From positions 1 through 5,755 of the forward strand of contig JAGYMO010000114.1 of NCBI GenBank assembly GCA_018400255.1: 5,755 nucleotides of DNA, in the 5' to 3' direction. This stretch comes from Deltaproteobacteria bacterium. GTDB lineage: Bacteria; Desulfobacterota; DSM-4660; Desulfatiglandales; B25-G16. The notes below the pieces were generated by a model. That model had not been told where the DNA came from. It worked only from the letters and a program-made list of their open reading frames with translations, and made no database searches. Made by a program: the position numbers and the translations under genes. Shown piece by piece: positions 4,756-5,755 of this stretch. The number at the start of each line of letters is the position of its first letter. Within the stretch, counting starts at the first letter, position 1.

Positions 4756-5755
4756 TTACCAGTATCCCTTCTCAGCTGCCCACTTACCTACTATCTTGAA
4801 AATTTCGGCAAAAGCAGGGTTGTCTGTATACTTTTTTGGTACAACGTCCTTAGCCGTTGAAGCCAATTTTCTGGCATCTTCCTCTGACCACTCTATTATT
4901 TCTATCCCTTCCTTCTCCACAAATTTCCATGCCTTAGCAATTGCAAGTTCTGCCTCGAAGGCGTTTCTCGCACTTCCCACTTCGACGGCTGCTTCCACTA
5001 TAGCCTTGAGATCATCAGGAAGCGCTTTCCATACATCCATATTCACAATAAGGGCATCGGCCGCCGGTCCTACCACTGTTGGAAATTTTACCCAGTATTT
5101 GGTGACCTCATGGAATCCCATTGACACCATGTCTGCTGAATGCGAAAAGGTTATGGCATCCACAGCACCAGTGGCAAGGTTCGTGTAAATCTCATCGCCT
5201 GGGGTCCATATTGTCCCTGCTCCCAGGTGAGCCAACTGCAGAGCTATTAATTCAGAAGACCTGAACTTTTTCCCTTTGATGTCTGCTATACCACGTATGG
5301 GAGTTTTTGATATCATTAGGTTATCTAAGGTCCAGTAGAGATTCCCCACAAGGTACACCCCATGCTTGGCATATTCCTCTCTCAATATCTTCATAATTTT
5401 TCCATCCTCGTAGGACTCATAGAGGTAGCGTAACTCTGCAATCGTCCTTGGTGCGGCAAAACAGTCCCCATGCATAAAAGCGACAGGGAGTTCCCCCGGG
5501 AAATAGCCGGGCCATATAAACGTCGCCTTCATTACGCCCATGGATACGGCATTTAGCTGCTCCGCAACAGGAACTATCGCCCCGGGGGCGCTTGGCGTCA
5601 TAATTAGGCGCCCGTTGGACATCCGGTTAACATACTCAGATATATAACCTATCGTGTCCCAGGATATCCCTGAAGGCAGCCAGGATGATGGCTGCCATTT
5701 TTGCACTTTAGGAGTCTCAGATTGTACGGGCAGGGTAAAACCAACTACCACGAGC
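4756..5755 (-). CDS. dctP: TRAP transporter solute-binding protein (DctP family), 5' end outside window
   Basis: About 333 codons are present. The frame stays open through the right edge, and the residues before KVQKWQPSSW are the tail of a secretory signal (LVVVGFTLPVQS, likely cut after VQS). GTG 5749-5751 therefore lies inside the signal peptide, and the true start is upstream of the window. There is no lipobox Cys, so the mature protein should be free in the periplasm. Numbering from that GTG, features of the fold are MSNGRLIMTP (44-53), the hinge block IRGIADIKGKKFRSSELIA (152-170) with Arg164, which in DctP proteins salt-bridges the substrate carboxylate, and IYTNLATGAVDAI (188-200). 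The KWQPSSWLPSG start and overall pattern suggest the FcbT1/COG4663-like branch, matching dctQM. The substrate is not readable from sequence; a proline-type amino acid is inferred from the enzymes downstream. Stop is TAA. Confidence 0.92.
   Translation of the reverse strand, partial: LVVVGFTLPVQSETPKVQKWQPSSWLPSGISWDTIGYISEYVNRMSNGRLIMTPSAPGAIVPVAEQLNAVSMGVMKATFIWPGYFPGELPVAFMHGDCFAAPRTIAELRYLYESYEDGKIMKILREEYAKHGVYLVGNLYWTLDNLMISKTPIRGIADIKGKKFRSSELIALQLAHLGAGTIWTPGDEIYTNLATGAVDAITFSHSADMVSMGFHEVTKYWVKFPTVVGPAADALIVNMDVWKALPDDLKAIVEAAVEVGSARNAFEAELAIAKAWKFVEKEGIEIIEWSEEDARKLASTAKDVVPKKYTDNPAFAEIFKIVGKWAAEKGYW

Noticed and set aside
4796..5188. Plus-strand open frame of 130 codons
   Set aside because: It lies wholly antisense to dctP, is low-complexity Ser/Ala-rich, has no ribosome site and resembles no family.
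5749..5751. GTG as the start codon of dctP
   Set aside because: It falls within the signal peptide, there is no ribosome site visible, and the frame is open to the window edge with a further Leu codon upstream.

Overview
The window holds one transport-and-catabolism gene cluster, entirely on the minus strand and so read right to left, followed by a decayed gene at the left edge. In transcription order it contains: a TRAP transporter solute-binding protein (dctP, cut by the right edge), the small membrane subunit (dctQ), the large membrane subunit (dctM), a proline racemase-family enzyme, and a FAD-dependent oxidoreductase of the DadA/FOXRED1-like family. The last 350 bases have no intact gene. 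Within them, positions 1-174 carry what I read as the N-terminal remnant of a CHASE4-type membrane sensor, broken by in-frame stops.

Likely biology (inference): the TRAP system imports a carboxylate substrate, probably proline or a proline-like cyclic amino acid. The racemase interconverts its L and D forms, and the flavoenzyme oxidises one of them, probably the D form, to an imino acid. The racemase keeps both catalytic cysteines (Cys91, Cys252) and the Phe-type pocket residues of true proline racemases, rather than the Ser-type 'EPRGSD' signature I associate with 4-hydroxyproline epimerases. No deaminase, ketoglutarate-semialdehyde dehydrogenase, proline reductase or regulator is in the window, so the pathway is incomplete here and the substrate is unproven.

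Layout: dctP and dctQ are 97 bp apart with a strong stem-loop between them. dctQ and dctM overlap by 4 bp (ATGA). dctM and the racemase gene are separated by 200 bp with no recognisable gene. The racemase and oxidoreductase genes are separated by 110 bp holding a hairpin and an overlapping palindrome. dctQ, dctM and the oxidoreductase gene have strong Shine-Dalgarno sequences; the racemase gene does not.

Organism: a bacterium of moderate G+C content, probably Gram-negative. The binding protein has an ordinary secretory signal with no lipobox cysteine, which fits a free periplasmic protein. The combination of TRAP transport, a CHASE4 sensor and this base composition would suit an anaerobic Desulfobacterota-like lineage, but this is only an impression. 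I see no RNA gene, CRISPR array, insertion sequence or origin. The novelty is modest: the most notable points are the CHASE4 remnant, the unusual enzyme and transporter pairing, and the intergenic secondary structures.
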